A stretch of 52,527 nucleotides of DNA from DASTSN01 sp035760665. Lineage in GTDB: Bacteria; Bacteroidota; Bacteroidia; Chitinophagales; Chitinophagaceae. Of this stretch, positions 16,185 through 24,957 are shown one piece after another; position 1 is the first letter of the stretch; each line of letters opens with the position of its first letter. The stretch is taken from positions 1 through 52,527 of the forward strand of contig DASTSN010000079.1 in the NCBI GenBank assembly GCA_035760665.1. Direction: 5' to 3'. The notes under the pieces were generated by a model that did not search any database, was not told the DNA's origin, and saw only the letters and a program-made list of their open reading frames with translations. The position numbers and the translations under genes are program-made.

Positions 16185-19027
16185 TAAAACGTGATATTTC
16201 GGTCAATTTTTCGAAAACTGAAATTCGCAATATCTATGGTGAAGGACATTGTTTTCCAGATGCGTCCTTTCCTGGGAAGTACGGTTTTAACATAGTCCTT
16301 GTATACCTTACTGTAAATAAGCGGCAGGTAAATATTCAGCGTTTCTTTAAAAAGGGACACTTGTAATCCCGCATCGTAAAGGAAATGATCTGTATTTGTA
16401 TTTTTCTTCCAGGTTTCAGCATAGGTTCCGATATCAGCAAAAATTTTAAGGGGGATATCTACAGGTAAAAGGCGAAGCGGATTTATATTAGGAGGGATAG
16501 TAGAACTGAAGTTTGCGGCAATCAGCCAGTCATCAGTTTTGCCTACCTTTTCTGCCAGTAAATCTGTTCTTATTTTAAAACCTCCGTCTCGCATCATGAT
16601 TTGCTGGCTGGCCAACCCGTCAAATTTATTACGTCCAATAAAGTAGTCGCTGTACGTATAGTCTTCATAGCCATTAGCCCCTGTCATATTTAAGTGATAC
16701 CGGTCCGTAGAAAACTCTTTCGTGATTGTTTTATCACCAAGATAAATAAACTTGCCGGCAAATAGCCGAACGTTTAAGCCGCCATGATTAACATAGTTAA
16801 AATAATAATTTCCGGTAAAAGCCGCCCTGATAAAATCTTTCGATTGTTCTATTTTCAACTCGCCGTTATAAGGATAGAGAGCACGGTTGTTTTCCACTAC
16901 GAAGCGGAATTGATTCAGTACGGAATGGCTGGCGTTTTTTTGGTAGGAGTTGACGATGCTTGTATCATTATTGCTAATCACCGTATCCCTGCCAAACTGT
17001 AAACCATCCTCGCCGATAAAAAAGGTTTTCCATTGCAGGTAGAGATAGGCATTGCTGCGCGGATTCGACTCGTTGAATGTCAGCCGCAGCCCCGGGACTA
17101 GCTTGTTAAATTGTAAAAACGTCTTTTTTCCTGCTGAATCTGTATACTCGTTTTGCGTAAATACCGAGCCGTTGAGGAACAAGGTGACTTTTCGAAATGA
17201 ACCTGCCGGGTAAAACGTATAATTCAGCCGGCCTGTGCCAGCCGGATTTTTTGAACCTGTGGCGTAGAGTGGCGAAAGGAAAAACTGAAATGCCGATGGT
17301 GGAAGCTGGTAGTTGGTCACAAATCCGCCAACCATCAGTTTGTCATAACTGTTAAAGCCCAATGCCGGACTGATTGTGATGCTGTTTCTTTTTCGCATTC
17401 CGGCTCCCTGTACTAATCGGTTAAAATGTGATTTTTGAAAAATGAAACCAACGTCTGTCCCTTTTTTTAGTTCTGCCGGTAATAAACCGTTTTTACCCAG
17501 GTAAGAAAAAACAGTATCCAGTTTTTGACCTGCACTATTTTCAATGGATTGCTTAAAATCAGCAGGAGACGGATGTTTGAATTGCCAGTCGCTAAAATAA
17601 TTGTGCATGGCTTTTTCAAACACCGATTTTCCAAGCGTTGACCGAAGCCAGCTAACCCATTGGGCGGTTTTGTAGTATGCAACTAATTCGTAATTAGCTG
17701 CGCTAAATTTTTCGGAGGGGGTTTCTATCGGCTGGTCAGTTTTGGTTACAGCTTTTGTTTCAAATAATAGTTTTTCAGCTTGCAGGCTATCCCGGTATTT
17801 TTCTTTTATATATTGCTGCTCATAAAATGAATTGATTCCCTCATCCATCCAGGGATGTGTTCGCTCATCCGAAGCCAGCATGCCGTAAAACCAGTTGTGA
17901 CCCAGTTCGTGGGCAATTACCTGGTCAAGTTCTTTATCACTTATAATTGGAGAAATGACTGTTATTGTAGGATATTCCATGCCGCCACCAAAGCTCTGCG
18001 GTCCCTGCACCACGCTTACAGAACTGTAGGCATACTCGCCAACGTGGCTGGAATAAAACCGGATGGCATCTTTACAAAAGCTGATGCATTTTTGCCAGTA
18101 TACTGCCTGCGCAGGTGTGTAATAGGCAAACACACGTATAATTTTTCCTGATTGCAGTTTACAGGTGTCTGTGGCTACAATGAATCGTTTATCTGCAAAC
18201 CAAGCAAAGTCATGTACGTTATTCTGCACGTAACGCAGCGTTTTGGTTTTATTGGAGGAAACAGGAAAGGCCTGAATTGTTTTTTTTACAGCTCCGCTTT
18301 TTTGTTTTATTTTTTTTACGACGGGGCGCCAGGAAAAATTTTTTCTTCCAGTCAGCCACGCCAGTTCATTTGCATTTTGTAGTTCACCAGTTGCTGCGAC
18401 CGCATAATTATCAGGTAAAGTAATGTTAACATCAAAGCTGCCAAATTCGCTGTAAAATTCACCCTGGTCAAGGTAAGGCATCGGATGCCAGCCATTGTTG
18501 TCATAGACGGCCGGTTTAGGATACCATTGTGTTACCTGGAAACTTTCGCCGTCATAGCCGCCCCGGGAAAAATTGTAAGGTAATTTTACATGAAATGGGG
18601 TGGTGATCGTTATTGTTTGCCCCGGCACCAGCGGAGCGGGTAAAATAAGTTTAATGATATCGATATAGCGGGGATGATCTTCAGTTGCAGCTGTAATGGC
18701 GTTTACTTTAAAATCAAGCCGGTTGATATAGCCGCGTTCCTCTTTTCCGGAAAAATAAAAACTTGTGTTGCCGTTTTCGAGCAGTTGTTCACTCAGGGCT
18801 GTTTTGTCATTTTTATATGCATTGGGCCACAGATGAAACCAGATGAAATGGAGTGTATCCGGCGAATGATTCGTGTACTCAATTTTTTCAAAGCCATCAA
18901 GTGTTTTTTCTTTATCGTTCAGCGAAACATCGATAAAATAATTAACCTGTTGTTGCCAGTATGTTTTTTGCGAATACCCGAGATGAATAAGCAGTAAAAA
19001 TGGGAGCAGGATGGTTAGTTTTTTCAC
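16184..19027 (-). CDS. M1-family metallopeptidase with a barrel-like C-terminal region
   Basis: A 947-residue protein starting with a signal peptide (residues 1-20, ending in YSQ). The peptidase part spans about 25-540: GGMEYPT is the substrate-recognition loop and HELGHNWFYG followed by DEG gives the zinc site His373, His377 and Glu396 with Glu374 as catalytic base (HExxH-x18-E). The remaining 400 residues are not the usual ERAP-like M1 C-domain; they show alternating polar and aromatic or hydrophobic strands with short turns and end in Phe, as in outer-membrane barrels of the surface-antigen type. The start is GTG. The gene is coupled (TAATG) to the GNAT-like gene downstream. Peptidase assignment is firm; the barrel is inferred. 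Confidence 0.85.
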   Translation of the reverse strand: MKKLTILLPFLLLIHLGYSQKTYWQQQVNYFIDVSLNDKEKTLDGFEKIEYTNHSPDTLHFIWFHLWPNAYKNDKTALSEQLLENGNTSFYFSGKEERGYINRLDFKVNAITAATEDHPRYIDIIKLILPAPLVPGQTITITTPFHVKLPYNFSRGGYDGESFQVTQWYPKPAVYDNNGWHPMPYLDQGEFYSEFGSFDVNITLPDNYAVAATGELQNANELAWLTGRKNFSWRPVVKKIKQKSGAVKKTIQAFPVSSNKTKTLRYVQNNVHDFAWFADKRFIVATDTCKLQSGKIIRVFAYYTPAQAVYWQKCISFCKDAIRFYSSHVGEYAYSSVSVVQGPQSFGGGMEYPTITVISPIISDKELDQVIAHELGHNWFYGMLASDERTHPWMDEGINSFYEQQYIKEKYRDSLQAEKLLFETKAVTKTDQPIETPSEKFSAANYELVAYYKTAQWVSWLRSTLGKSVFEKAMHNYFSDWQFKHPSPADFKQSIENSAGQKLDTVFSYLGKNGLLPAELKKGTDVGFIFQKSHFNRLVQGAGMRKRNSITISPALGFNSYDKLMVGGFVTNYQLPPSAFQFFLSPLYATGSKNPAGTGRLNYTFYPAGSFRKVTLFLNGSVFTQNEYTDSAGKKTFLQFNKLVPGLRLTFNESNPRSNAYLYLQWKTFFIGEDGLQFGRDTVISNNDTSIVNSYQKNASHSVLNQFRFVVENNRALYPYNGELKIEQSKDFIRAAFTGNYYFNYVNHGGLNVRLFAGKFIYLGDKTITKEFSTDRYHLNMTGANGYEDYTYSDYFIGRNKFDGLASQQIMMRDGGFKIRTDLLAEKVGKTDDWLIAANFSSTIPPNINPLRLLPVDIPLKIFADIGTYAETWKKNTNTDHFLYDAGLQVSLFKETLNIYLPLIYSKVYKDYVKTVLPRKGRIWKTMSFTIDIANFSFRKIDRNITF

Positions 19028-19140
19028 CAGGATTCATTTTATCAAAAATAATGTGTAAAATCTGTACTGGCAAGCTTTTGGGGCTGCGCTGTCCGGCTGC
19101 TGGAAATCGGGTTTACTCTGTAATTGTGGGGCGGGGAATA

Positions 19141-20556
19141 TCATTTCCCTTTTCCAAGAAAAATAATGCGCAAAGTATGGATCATGATTTTGAAATCGAG
19201 CAACAGCGAGATATTTTCAATATAAACGAGGTCGTATTTACTGCGCTCAATCATTTCCTCTACATTCTCGGCATAACCAAATTGAACCATACCCCAGCTA
19301 GTCAGGCCGGGTTTTACTTTAAGCAGGTATTTGTAATACGGGAATCGTAAAACCAGCCTGTCTATATAATATTTTCGTTCCGGTCGGGGGCCTACCAGGC
19401 TCATTTCACCTTTAATAATATTCCAAAGCTGCGGCAATTCATCCAACCGCCATTTACGCATTACCCTGCCCCAATTGGTGATGCGCGGATCATTATCAGA
19501 AGAGAGCAATGGCCCGTTTTCTTCTGCATTTACAAACATAGATCTGAACTTGTGAATCATGAAAGGCTTACCCCTATAACCGATTCTTTCCTGCGAATAA
19601 AAAACCGGGCCTTTTGATGAAAGTTTTACTCTTATTGCTACGTATATCAGTAAAGGTGATAATACAATCAGTCCTGTTATAGCTATTATTATATCGATGA
19701 GTCGTTTGGTATTTTGCTGCCATTCCGGCAACAAGCCGGTATTCAAATCTATCAAAACAGCGCCAAGAATATTATTGGTCTTTACAGAACCGCTGAGAAT
19801 GTCGAGAATGTCTGGCTGAATTTTTATTTCAACGTCTTTTTCGCTTAAACGATTTATGATATTTTCCAATAATTCCTGTTCGGGCTTTTCCATGGCCAAT
19901 ACCACCAGCCTGGCATTGTGTTTTTGAATTAAATCTTCCAGTTCATTCACAGTGCCAAGTTCAGGCAAATGATTTTGCAGATCACTTTGGTGATTATTGG
20001 TACTGACATAACCAGCGTACCTGTACCCCCCGTTCAGCAAGCTTTTTTTTGTTTCCCGGTAAATACGAAAGGCATTACCGGCGTTTCCGATCAGGATCGT
20101 ATTAAACTGAATAACCCCATCGAGTATTTGCTTTTTTACAGCATTTAGCAAAACCGCTCTGCCGGTGAATGTGGATATAAACTGAAGCAGGAAAAAAGAT
20201 AGAAAAGATTTGTAGTAATACCGGCTGCTTTTATCGGGATCAAAGAAAATGATAATAAACAAAATGAGCAGACTGCCTGCCAGGCAACTAAGAAATGTAT
20301 TGGTTACCTCCGAAAGTCTTGATTTTTTATACAAAGAGCTGTACGCACCTGAAAGGGTATACAGCGAAAGCCAGGCTATAGGCATGAACAATAATCCCAG
20401 CCAGAAAACCTGGTTTGTTGTCAGGTGGCCGTTTGTGAAGATGGGCTCATGCAGCAGTTTTTTTCGCAGGAAATAAAAACAACTCCAGGCAAGGTCAGCC
20501 ATGAAAAAGTCCACAATCGCATACCAGGCAACTGATATTGGTTTTCGGGTATTCAT
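19141..20556 (-). CDS. Polyprenyl-phosphate sugar phosphotransferase (WbaP/WcaJ type)
   Basis: A 471-residue inner-membrane protein: four or five N-terminal hydrophobic segments (about residues 8-140), a cytoplasmic Rossmann-like domain (about 145-260), one membrane re-entrant helix near 285-305, and the C-terminal catalytic bacterial sugar transferase domain with QERIGYRGKPFMIHKFRSM, DELPQLWNIIKGEMSLVGPRP and the VKPGLTSWGMVQF segment. Such enzymes move a sugar 1-phosphate from a nucleotide sugar to undecaprenyl phosphate and start exopolysaccharide, capsule or O-antigen repeat units. Its ATG overlaps the stop of the Gfo/Idh/MocA gene (TAATG), which fits joint production with a sugar-modifying enzyme. 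The sugar cannot be read from sequence. Confidence 0.88.
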   Translation of the reverse strand: MNTRKPISVAWYAIVDFFMADLAWSCFYFLRKKLLHEPIFTNGHLTTNQVFWLGLLFMPIAWLSLYTLSGAYSSLYKKSRLSEVTNTFLSCLAGSLLILFIIIFFDPDKSSRYYYKSFLSFFLLQFISTFTGRAVLLNAVKKQILDGVIQFNTILIGNAGNAFRIYRETKKSLLNGGYRYAGYVSTNNHQSDLQNHLPELGTVNELEDLIQKHNARLVVLAMEKPEQELLENIINRLSEKDVEIKIQPDILDILSGSVKTNNILGAVLIDLNTGLLPEWQQNTKRLIDIIIAITGLIVLSPLLIYVAIRVKLSSKGPVFYSQERIGYRGKPFMIHKFRSMFVNAEENGPLLSSDNDPRITNWGRVMRKWRLDELPQLWNIIKGEMSLVGPRPERKYYIDRLVLRFPYYKYLLKVKPGLTSWGMVQFGYAENVEEMIERSKYDLVYIENISLLLDFKIMIHTLRIIFLGKGK

Positions 20557-21530
20557 TACCGGGCTAAAATATTCTTACCGATTTTATCCAGGATCTGATG
20601 TGCTACATCCATAGCCATCATGCCATCCAGCTCGGATACCACAGTTTTGGTGTTGTTCACGATGGCCGATTTAAACTCTTCCAGTTCCTTTTTAATGGCA
20701 TTTACTTCAGGAATGGCCGGGTTGGTGATAGCAATCGTTTTTTTACCAGCCGGCGTTTCGATATCAAAGGCAAATACGTTAGAATCCTGTGGTTCTTTTA
20801 ATTTAATGATTTCTGTTTTTTTATTAAGAAAATCAATGCCGATATAAGCGTCTTTTTGAAAGAGTCTCATTTTGCGCATTTTTTTCATGGATATGCGGCT
20901 GCTGGTAAGATTAGCTACACAACCATTGTGGAATTCTATTCGCACGTTGGCTATATCAGGTGTTTCCGTCATCACAGCTACGCCGCTGGCCGAAATACTT
21001 TTGACATCGCTTTTTACAATGCTCAGTATAATGTCAATGTCGTGGATCATCAGGTCCAGGATCACACTCACTTCTGTTCCCCGCGGGTTGAATTGCGCCA
21101 GACGGTGCACTTCGATAAACATGGGGGCAAGCTGCAGATCTTTTATAGCAAGAAAAGCAGGATTAAAGCGTTCCACGTGGCCTACCTGTAATTTGATATT
21201 GGATTCTTTCACAAGGTTTACCAGTTGCCTGGCTTCTTCCATGGTGTTGGCAAGTGGTTTTTCCACAAAAACATGTTTACCACATTTGATGGCTTGCTCA
21301 CATATCTCAAAATGCTGTGTGGTGGGGGCAACAATATCTATCGCATCACAGGCATGCATCAGCGCATCTGCATCCAGGAAACGGGCCAGCTGATATTTTT
21401 CTGAAACTTCACGGGCTGTGTCATCATTGGGGTCAAAAAAACCAACGATCTCCACATCGGGAATTTCTTTCCAGTTGTTTAAATGAAATTTACCTAAATG
21501 ACCAGTGCCAAATACACCAATTTTTAGCAT
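20556..21530 (-). CDS. Gfo/Idh/MocA-family NAD(P)-dependent oxidoreductase
   Basis: A 324-residue enzyme with an N-terminal Rossmann fold (IGVFGTGHLGKFHLNNW at 3-19), the family's EKPLA motif with its conserved Lys, and a C-terminal substrate domain with the MIHDIDIIL stretch. The family oxidises or reduces sugars and related compounds, often nucleotide sugars in envelope pathways. It is directly upstream of and translationally coupled to the sugar transferase gene, so a role in preparing the sugar for that enzyme is likely but unproven. No signal peptide is seen. Confidence 0.88.
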   Translation of the reverse strand: MLKIGVFGTGHLGKFHLNNWKEIPDVEIVGFFDPNDDTAREVSEKYQLARFLDADALMHACDAIDIVAPTTQHFEICEQAIKCGKHVFVEKPLANTMEEARQLVNLVKESNIKLQVGHVERFNPAFLAIKDLQLAPMFIEVHRLAQFNPRGTEVSVILDLMIHDIDIILSIVKSDVKSISASGVAVMTETPDIANVRIEFHNGCVANLTSSRISMKKMRKMRLFQKDAYIGIDFLNKKTEIIKLKEPQDSNVFAFDIETPAGKKTIAITNPAIPEVNAIKKELEEFKSAIVNNTKTVVSELDGMMAMDVAHQILDKIGKNILAR

Positions 21531-21603
21531 TGTTGAAACAATTAATCAACAAAGATAAAGAATGGTATCGCTATTAAACGCTGCAGTTTTAAACAGCCTG
21601 TGA

Positions 21604-22374
21604 TTATCCGTTAATAATCCGCGAACTGTGAATGTATACCGGGTCCGGGTTATAAATAAAAAGGCAGGAACCTTCTTTAATCGTGTTGATGAGCGGCGCA
21701 ACAAACTTTTCCGGGATAGCAGGACATCCTTCGCTGCGGCCAATAAATCCCTGGGAAGAAATGTATGATTCATTTACATAATCTGCTCCATGAATTACAA
21801 TAGCACGGCGTTTGGCGTTGTCATTTATGCCTTTTTCCAGTCCTTCCAGTCGCAACGAATAGCCGTTATTTCCCCTGTAAGTATTGCCCGTAATATAAAA
21901 TCCAAGGCTGCTTTTAAATGACCTGGGTCGGTTGGAAAAATATTGTGCCATCTCTTTACCGGAATTTCTGCCATGTGCCACCAGTGTATTAAAAAGTAAT
22001 TTGAAATGTTTGGTGTCAATCACGTAGAGTCGTTTTTGACTGCTGGGCTGGCTGAAATCAATGATCGAGAGAATTGTATCATTGATCAGCTGTCCTTGCT
22101 CTTTTATTTTTTGAAATCCTTCCTGAGCCATTTCAAAGGCCTGCCTGCTAAGCCCGGCCAGGTCAAGATGCAGGCTATCGTAGACAGAACGCATGGGCAC
22201 AGGTGCGGGGCGAATTTCATGTGTACCTGCTGGTAATGCCAGGGAGTCTTTTTCCGGATGAAAAAATGCCCAGCTTTTGGCGGTGGCTGTTTTGGCAAAT
22301 GCAAAAGGTAAATGCAAAAGCGAAATGATAAGTGAGGAAATAATAAGGTAAAATCCTTTTAGCTTTTTCTTCAT
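21604..22374 (-). CDS. L,D-transpeptidase-like catalytic protein (YkuD-type), exported
   Basis: A 256-residue protein with an N-terminal signal peptide (about 1-27, ending in AFA). The C-terminal half has the murein L,D-transpeptidase layout: VIHGADYVNE with His195 and GRSEGCPAIP with Cys217, the expected nucleophile, as in the YkuD_2 group common in Bacteroidota. Enzymes of this fold make or trim 3-3 crosslinks or attach proteins in peptidoglycan. It acts in the periplasm. It lies downstream of tRNA-Asp on the same strand but is separated from it by a terminator. Which reaction it performs is not shown. Confidence 0.82.
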   Translation of the reverse strand: MKKKLKGFYLIISSLIISLLHLPFAFAKTATAKSWAFFHPEKDSLALPAGTHEIRPAPVPMRSVYDSLHLDLAGLSRQAFEMAQEGFQKIKEQGQLINDTILSIIDFSQPSSQKRLYVIDTKHFKLLFNTLVAHGRNSGKEMAQYFSNRPRSFKSSLGFYITGNTYRGNNGYSLRLEGLEKGINDNAKRRAIVIHGADYVNESYISSQGFIGRSEGCPAIPEKFVAPLINTIKEGSCLFIYNPDPVYIHSSRIING

Positions 22375-22466
22375 TGCTACTTTTTTTAAGCGTTAACCAC
22401 AAAAACATTCTTAGCTAAAAAATTCTCCTGCCGGTCTTTTAATTCTTCTATAGGTTTGGTACAAAT

Positions 22467-22499
22467 AAAAACTGCCCGTGAATCTTTCTCACAGACAGT
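22467..22499 (-). terminator. Intrinsic terminator after tRNA-Asp
   Basis: On the minus strand an 11-bp stem (ACTGTCTGTGA with TCACGGGCAGT, two G-T pairs, loop GAAAGAT) is followed by TTTTTATTTG. It lies about 20 bases after the tRNA and separates it from the L,D-transpeptidase gene. Confidence 0.75.
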
Positions 22500-22520
22500 C
22501 AGTTTTTTTGGGTTGATTTG

Positions 22521-22594
22521 CGGACCGGACGGGACTCGAACCCGCGACCTCTGCCGTGACAGGGCAGCATTCTAACCAACTGAACTACCGATCC
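22521..22594 (-). tRNA. tRNA-Asp (anticodon GTC)
   Basis: Read on the minus strand, 74 bases fold as a standard cloverleaf: acceptor GGATCGG with CCGGTCC (one T-G pair), D-arm with AGTTCAGTTGGTTAGAATG, anticodon stem CTGCC/GGCAG around CTGTCAC giving anticodon GTC, and T-arm GCGGGTTCGAGTCCCGT. The discriminator base is G, as usual for tRNA-Asp. CCA is not encoded and must be added after transcription. Confidence 0.96.
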
Positions 22595-22905
22595 TTCCGT
22601 TGAAATGAAATCCTAATAAGGGGTTCATTTTCGGGACGGCAAAGATAGGAGATTTGACGCTTGCCAAAAAAACTTTTTCTGTCTTTTTTTTCGTTGATAA
22701 AAAGCAATTTACATCATTGCAACCAGATATGCACAAGCTTCTAAATAGTATTTAAAAAATAGCAAAAAGTTGCGAATGGCTACCGTTCGTTTGCTGGATA
22801 AAAAATGAATTCAGGAGAAATCCGGCGCAAAAACGTGTAAACTATCCCGGCAGGTAAGCATATAATTATTTAATCCTTAATTTAGCCCCCTTATTTTAAA
22901 CGAGT
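22595..22905. other. Intergenic region between tRNA-Asp and accA
   Basis: About 311 bases without a gene between divergent units. It holds the tRNA-Asp promoter (22640-22667, minus strand). A TAATTTAG near 22878-22885 resembles a -7 box for accA with one mismatch and no clear -33 partner. I see no repeats, open frame or other hairpin here. Confidence 0.6.
22640..22667 (-). promoter_or_regulatory. Promoter for tRNA-Asp (Bacteroidota type)
   Basis: On the minus strand a TTG (opposite 22665-22667) is followed after 17 bases by TATCTTTG (opposite 22640-22647), a full match to TAnnTTTG. The transcript would start near 22633, about 39 bases before the mature tRNA. Confidence 0.55.
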
Positions 22906-23883
22906 ATGCCTTCAAACGCCAACCGACAATTCCTTGATTTTGAGAAGCCGATTAAAGATCTCATTGATGAGATCGAGAATATGAAACACCGGCAGGAAAA
23001 AACCAAGCTGGACCTCTCCGAAACAATCCAAAAACTGGAAGAATCCATCCTGGAAAGGCGAAGGGAAATTACCCGGAACCTTACCAGCTGGCAGCGGGTA
23101 CAGCTGAGCCGGCATCCTGACAGGCCTTATACCCAGAAGTACATTGAAAAAATGACGACTTGTTTTGTAGAATTATTTGGCGATCGCAATGTGCGGGATG
23201 ATAAAGCCATGGTGGGCGGTTTTGCCACCCTAGATGGAGAAACGGTGATGATTGTTGGTCAGCAAAAAGGTATCAATACAAAAATGCGGCAAATGCGCAA
23301 TTTCGGGATGGCGAATCCCGAAGGGTACCGCAAAGCGCTGCGCCTGATGAAGCTGGCAGAAAAATTTAATAAGCCAGTTGTCACCTTAATTGACACACCC
23401 GGTGCCTATCCGGGAATGGAAGCCGAGGAAAGAGGACAGGGGGAAGCCATTGCACGTAATATTTACGAAATGATGCGCCTGAAAGTGCCAGTCATTTGTG
23501 TAATCATCGGGGAGGGGGCCAGTGGCGGCGCTTTAGGTATTGGTGTTGGTGATCGGGTGTTTATGCTGGAAAACAGCTGGTATACTGTTATATCGCCCGA
23601 AAATTGCAGCTCCATTCTGTGGCGCAGCTGGGAGAAAAAGGAAGTGGCTGCGGAACAGTTACGGTTAACCGCTGATAACATGCTTGGTTTCGGCTTGGTG
23701 GACGGTATTATACCAGAACCGGTTGGCGGCGCACATTGGGATTATGCGGAAGCAGCTACCATTTTAAAAAATTACCTGGTGCCGGTACTAAAAGAACTGA
23801 AACAAATCCCTGCTGAAGAACGAATCAATAAACGGATCGAAAAGTTCAGCAAGATGGGTTTTTGGGAAGAAATCGGGCAGTAA
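22906..23883 (+). CDS. accA: Acetyl-CoA carboxylase carboxyltransferase subunit alpha
   Basis: A 325-residue protein that, with AccD, transfers carboxyl from biotin-AccB to acetyl-CoA to make malonyl-CoA. Visible family segments include the N-terminal FLDFEKPIKDLIDEIE helix, DRNVRDDKAMVGGFA, the oxyanion/CoA-binding glycines TLIDTPGAYPGMEAEERGQG and GEGASGGALGIGVGD, and the C-terminal LGFGLVDGIIPEP. Length is typical for the alpha subunit alone; accD is not in this window, whereas accB and accC lie about 15 kb downstream. The start ATG gives the standard N-terminus. It is followed by dapA after 115 bases in the same direction. Confidence 0.96.
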   Translation: MPSNANRQFLDFEKPIKDLIDEIENMKHRQEKTKLDLSETIQKLEESILERRREITRNLTSWQRVQLSRHPDRPYTQKYIEKMTTCFVELFGDRNVRDDKAMVGGFATLDGETVMIVGQQKGINTKMRQMRNFGMANPEGYRKALRLMKLAEKFNKPVVTLIDTPGAYPGMEAEERGQGEAIARNIYEMMRLKVPVICVIIGEGASGGALGIGVGDRVFMLENSWYTVISPENCSSILWRSWEKKEVAAEQLRLTADNMLGFGLVDGIIPEPVGGAHWDYAEAATILKNYLVPVLKELKQIPAEERINKRIEKFSKMGFWEEIGQ

Positions 23884-23947
23884 GTTCAATTGTTTCATTT
23901 CCCTAAAGCAATAATTGGTTCCCGGCAAATGCCGATGGTTTTGCGCA

Positions 23948-23955
23948 TAATTTTG
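23948..23955 (+). promoter_or_regulatory. Putative -7 box for dapA
   Basis: TAATTTTG fits TAnnTTTG and lies 43 bases before the dapA ATG. No good -33 element is seen at the usual distance, so it is only a candidate. Confidence 0.35.
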
Positions 23956-23998
23956 TATCACAATTATTATTCATTTCAAAATTTAATCAATCCCTGCT

Positions 23999-24886
23999 AT
24001 GTCGTTAAGAGCAAAATTCCGCGGTACGGGTATTGCCATTGTTACGCCATTTTTACCAGATGGCACGATCGACTGGAAAAGCTTTGAAAAATTAATTCAT
24101 TTTTGGATTGATGGGAAGGTGGAGTATTTGGTAGTGCTGGGTACCACCGGCGAGAGTGCTACGATTCACGGAACGGAAAAGCAGGCGGTGTTTTCATTTG
24201 TAAATAAGATAAATGCCGGCCGCTTACCCTTAGTAGCCGGTATTGGCGGTAATGATACACGTGAGGTGATTGAGGGATTTAAAACATTTGATCTTTCAGG
24301 GTATGATGCCATACTTTCGGTTTCTCCCTACTATAATAAGCCAAACCAAGAAGGACTTTACCAGCATTACAAAGCGCTGGATGCAGCAACGCCTTTGCCC
24401 ATCATGCTGTACAATGTGCCCGGTCGTACCGGGATGAATGTTACCGGCGAAACCCAGGTGAGAATCGCAAGCGATTGCCCAAACATTTTTGCCACCAAAG
24501 AAGCCAGCGGCAACTTTGAACAAATCAATTACATCATAAAAAATAAGCCGGAAGACTTCATGGTGATCAGCGGCGATGACCCAATCACTTTGCAGATGAT
24601 TGCCGATGGTGCGGAGGGTTTGATTTCCGTTGTGGCCAACGCCTATCCAAAAGATTATGCAGAAATGGTTCGTCTTTGCCTGGCAGGTCAATTTTCGGAG
24701 GCCCAAAAATTACATTTTAAATACACAGATATTATTGCCAGCATGTTTGCCGAAGGCAGCCCTTCTGGGGTAAAAGCGTATCTGGCGGAAATGGGACTTT
24801 GCAGTGATCATGTACGGCTGCCGGTTTGGCCCGTAAGCCAACAACTGCGTGAAAAAATCAGGAACCTGATGAAAGGGCTTTCATGA
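23999..24886 (+). CDS. dapA: 4-hydroxy-tetrahydrodipicolinate synthase
   Basis: A 295-residue TIM-barrel aldolase that condenses pyruvate with aspartate semialdehyde at the start of lysine and diaminopimelate synthesis. Landmarks are GTTGESATI near residues 43-51, SVSPYYNKPNQEGLYQHY, the catalytic-triad tyrosine in MLYNVPGRTG, and the Schiff-base lysine in FATKEASGN. The late GLISVVANAYP segment is also conserved. It acts in the cytoplasm and supplies meso-diaminopimelate for peptidoglycan. It stands as a single gene, or with accA upstream; no terminator is visible in the 71 bases after it. Confidence 0.96.
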   Translation: MSLRAKFRGTGIAIVTPFLPDGTIDWKSFEKLIHFWIDGKVEYLVVLGTTGESATIHGTEKQAVFSFVNKINAGRLPLVAGIGGNDTREVIEGFKTFDLSGYDAILSVSPYYNKPNQEGLYQHYKALDAATPLPIMLYNVPGRTGMNVTGETQVRIASDCPNIFATKEASGNFEQINYIIKNKPEDFMVISGDDPITLQMIADGAEGLISVVANAYPKDYAEMVRLCLAGQFSEAQKLHFKYTDIIASMFAEGSPSGVKAYLAEMGLCSDHVRLPVWPVSQQLREKIRNLMKGLS

Positions 24887-24957
24887 TATCAGCTGCGAAA
24901 AATCGCTAGTCCTGTCAAGTATTTTATTCAATAATTTAATAGTAGTGCGCAGTTATG

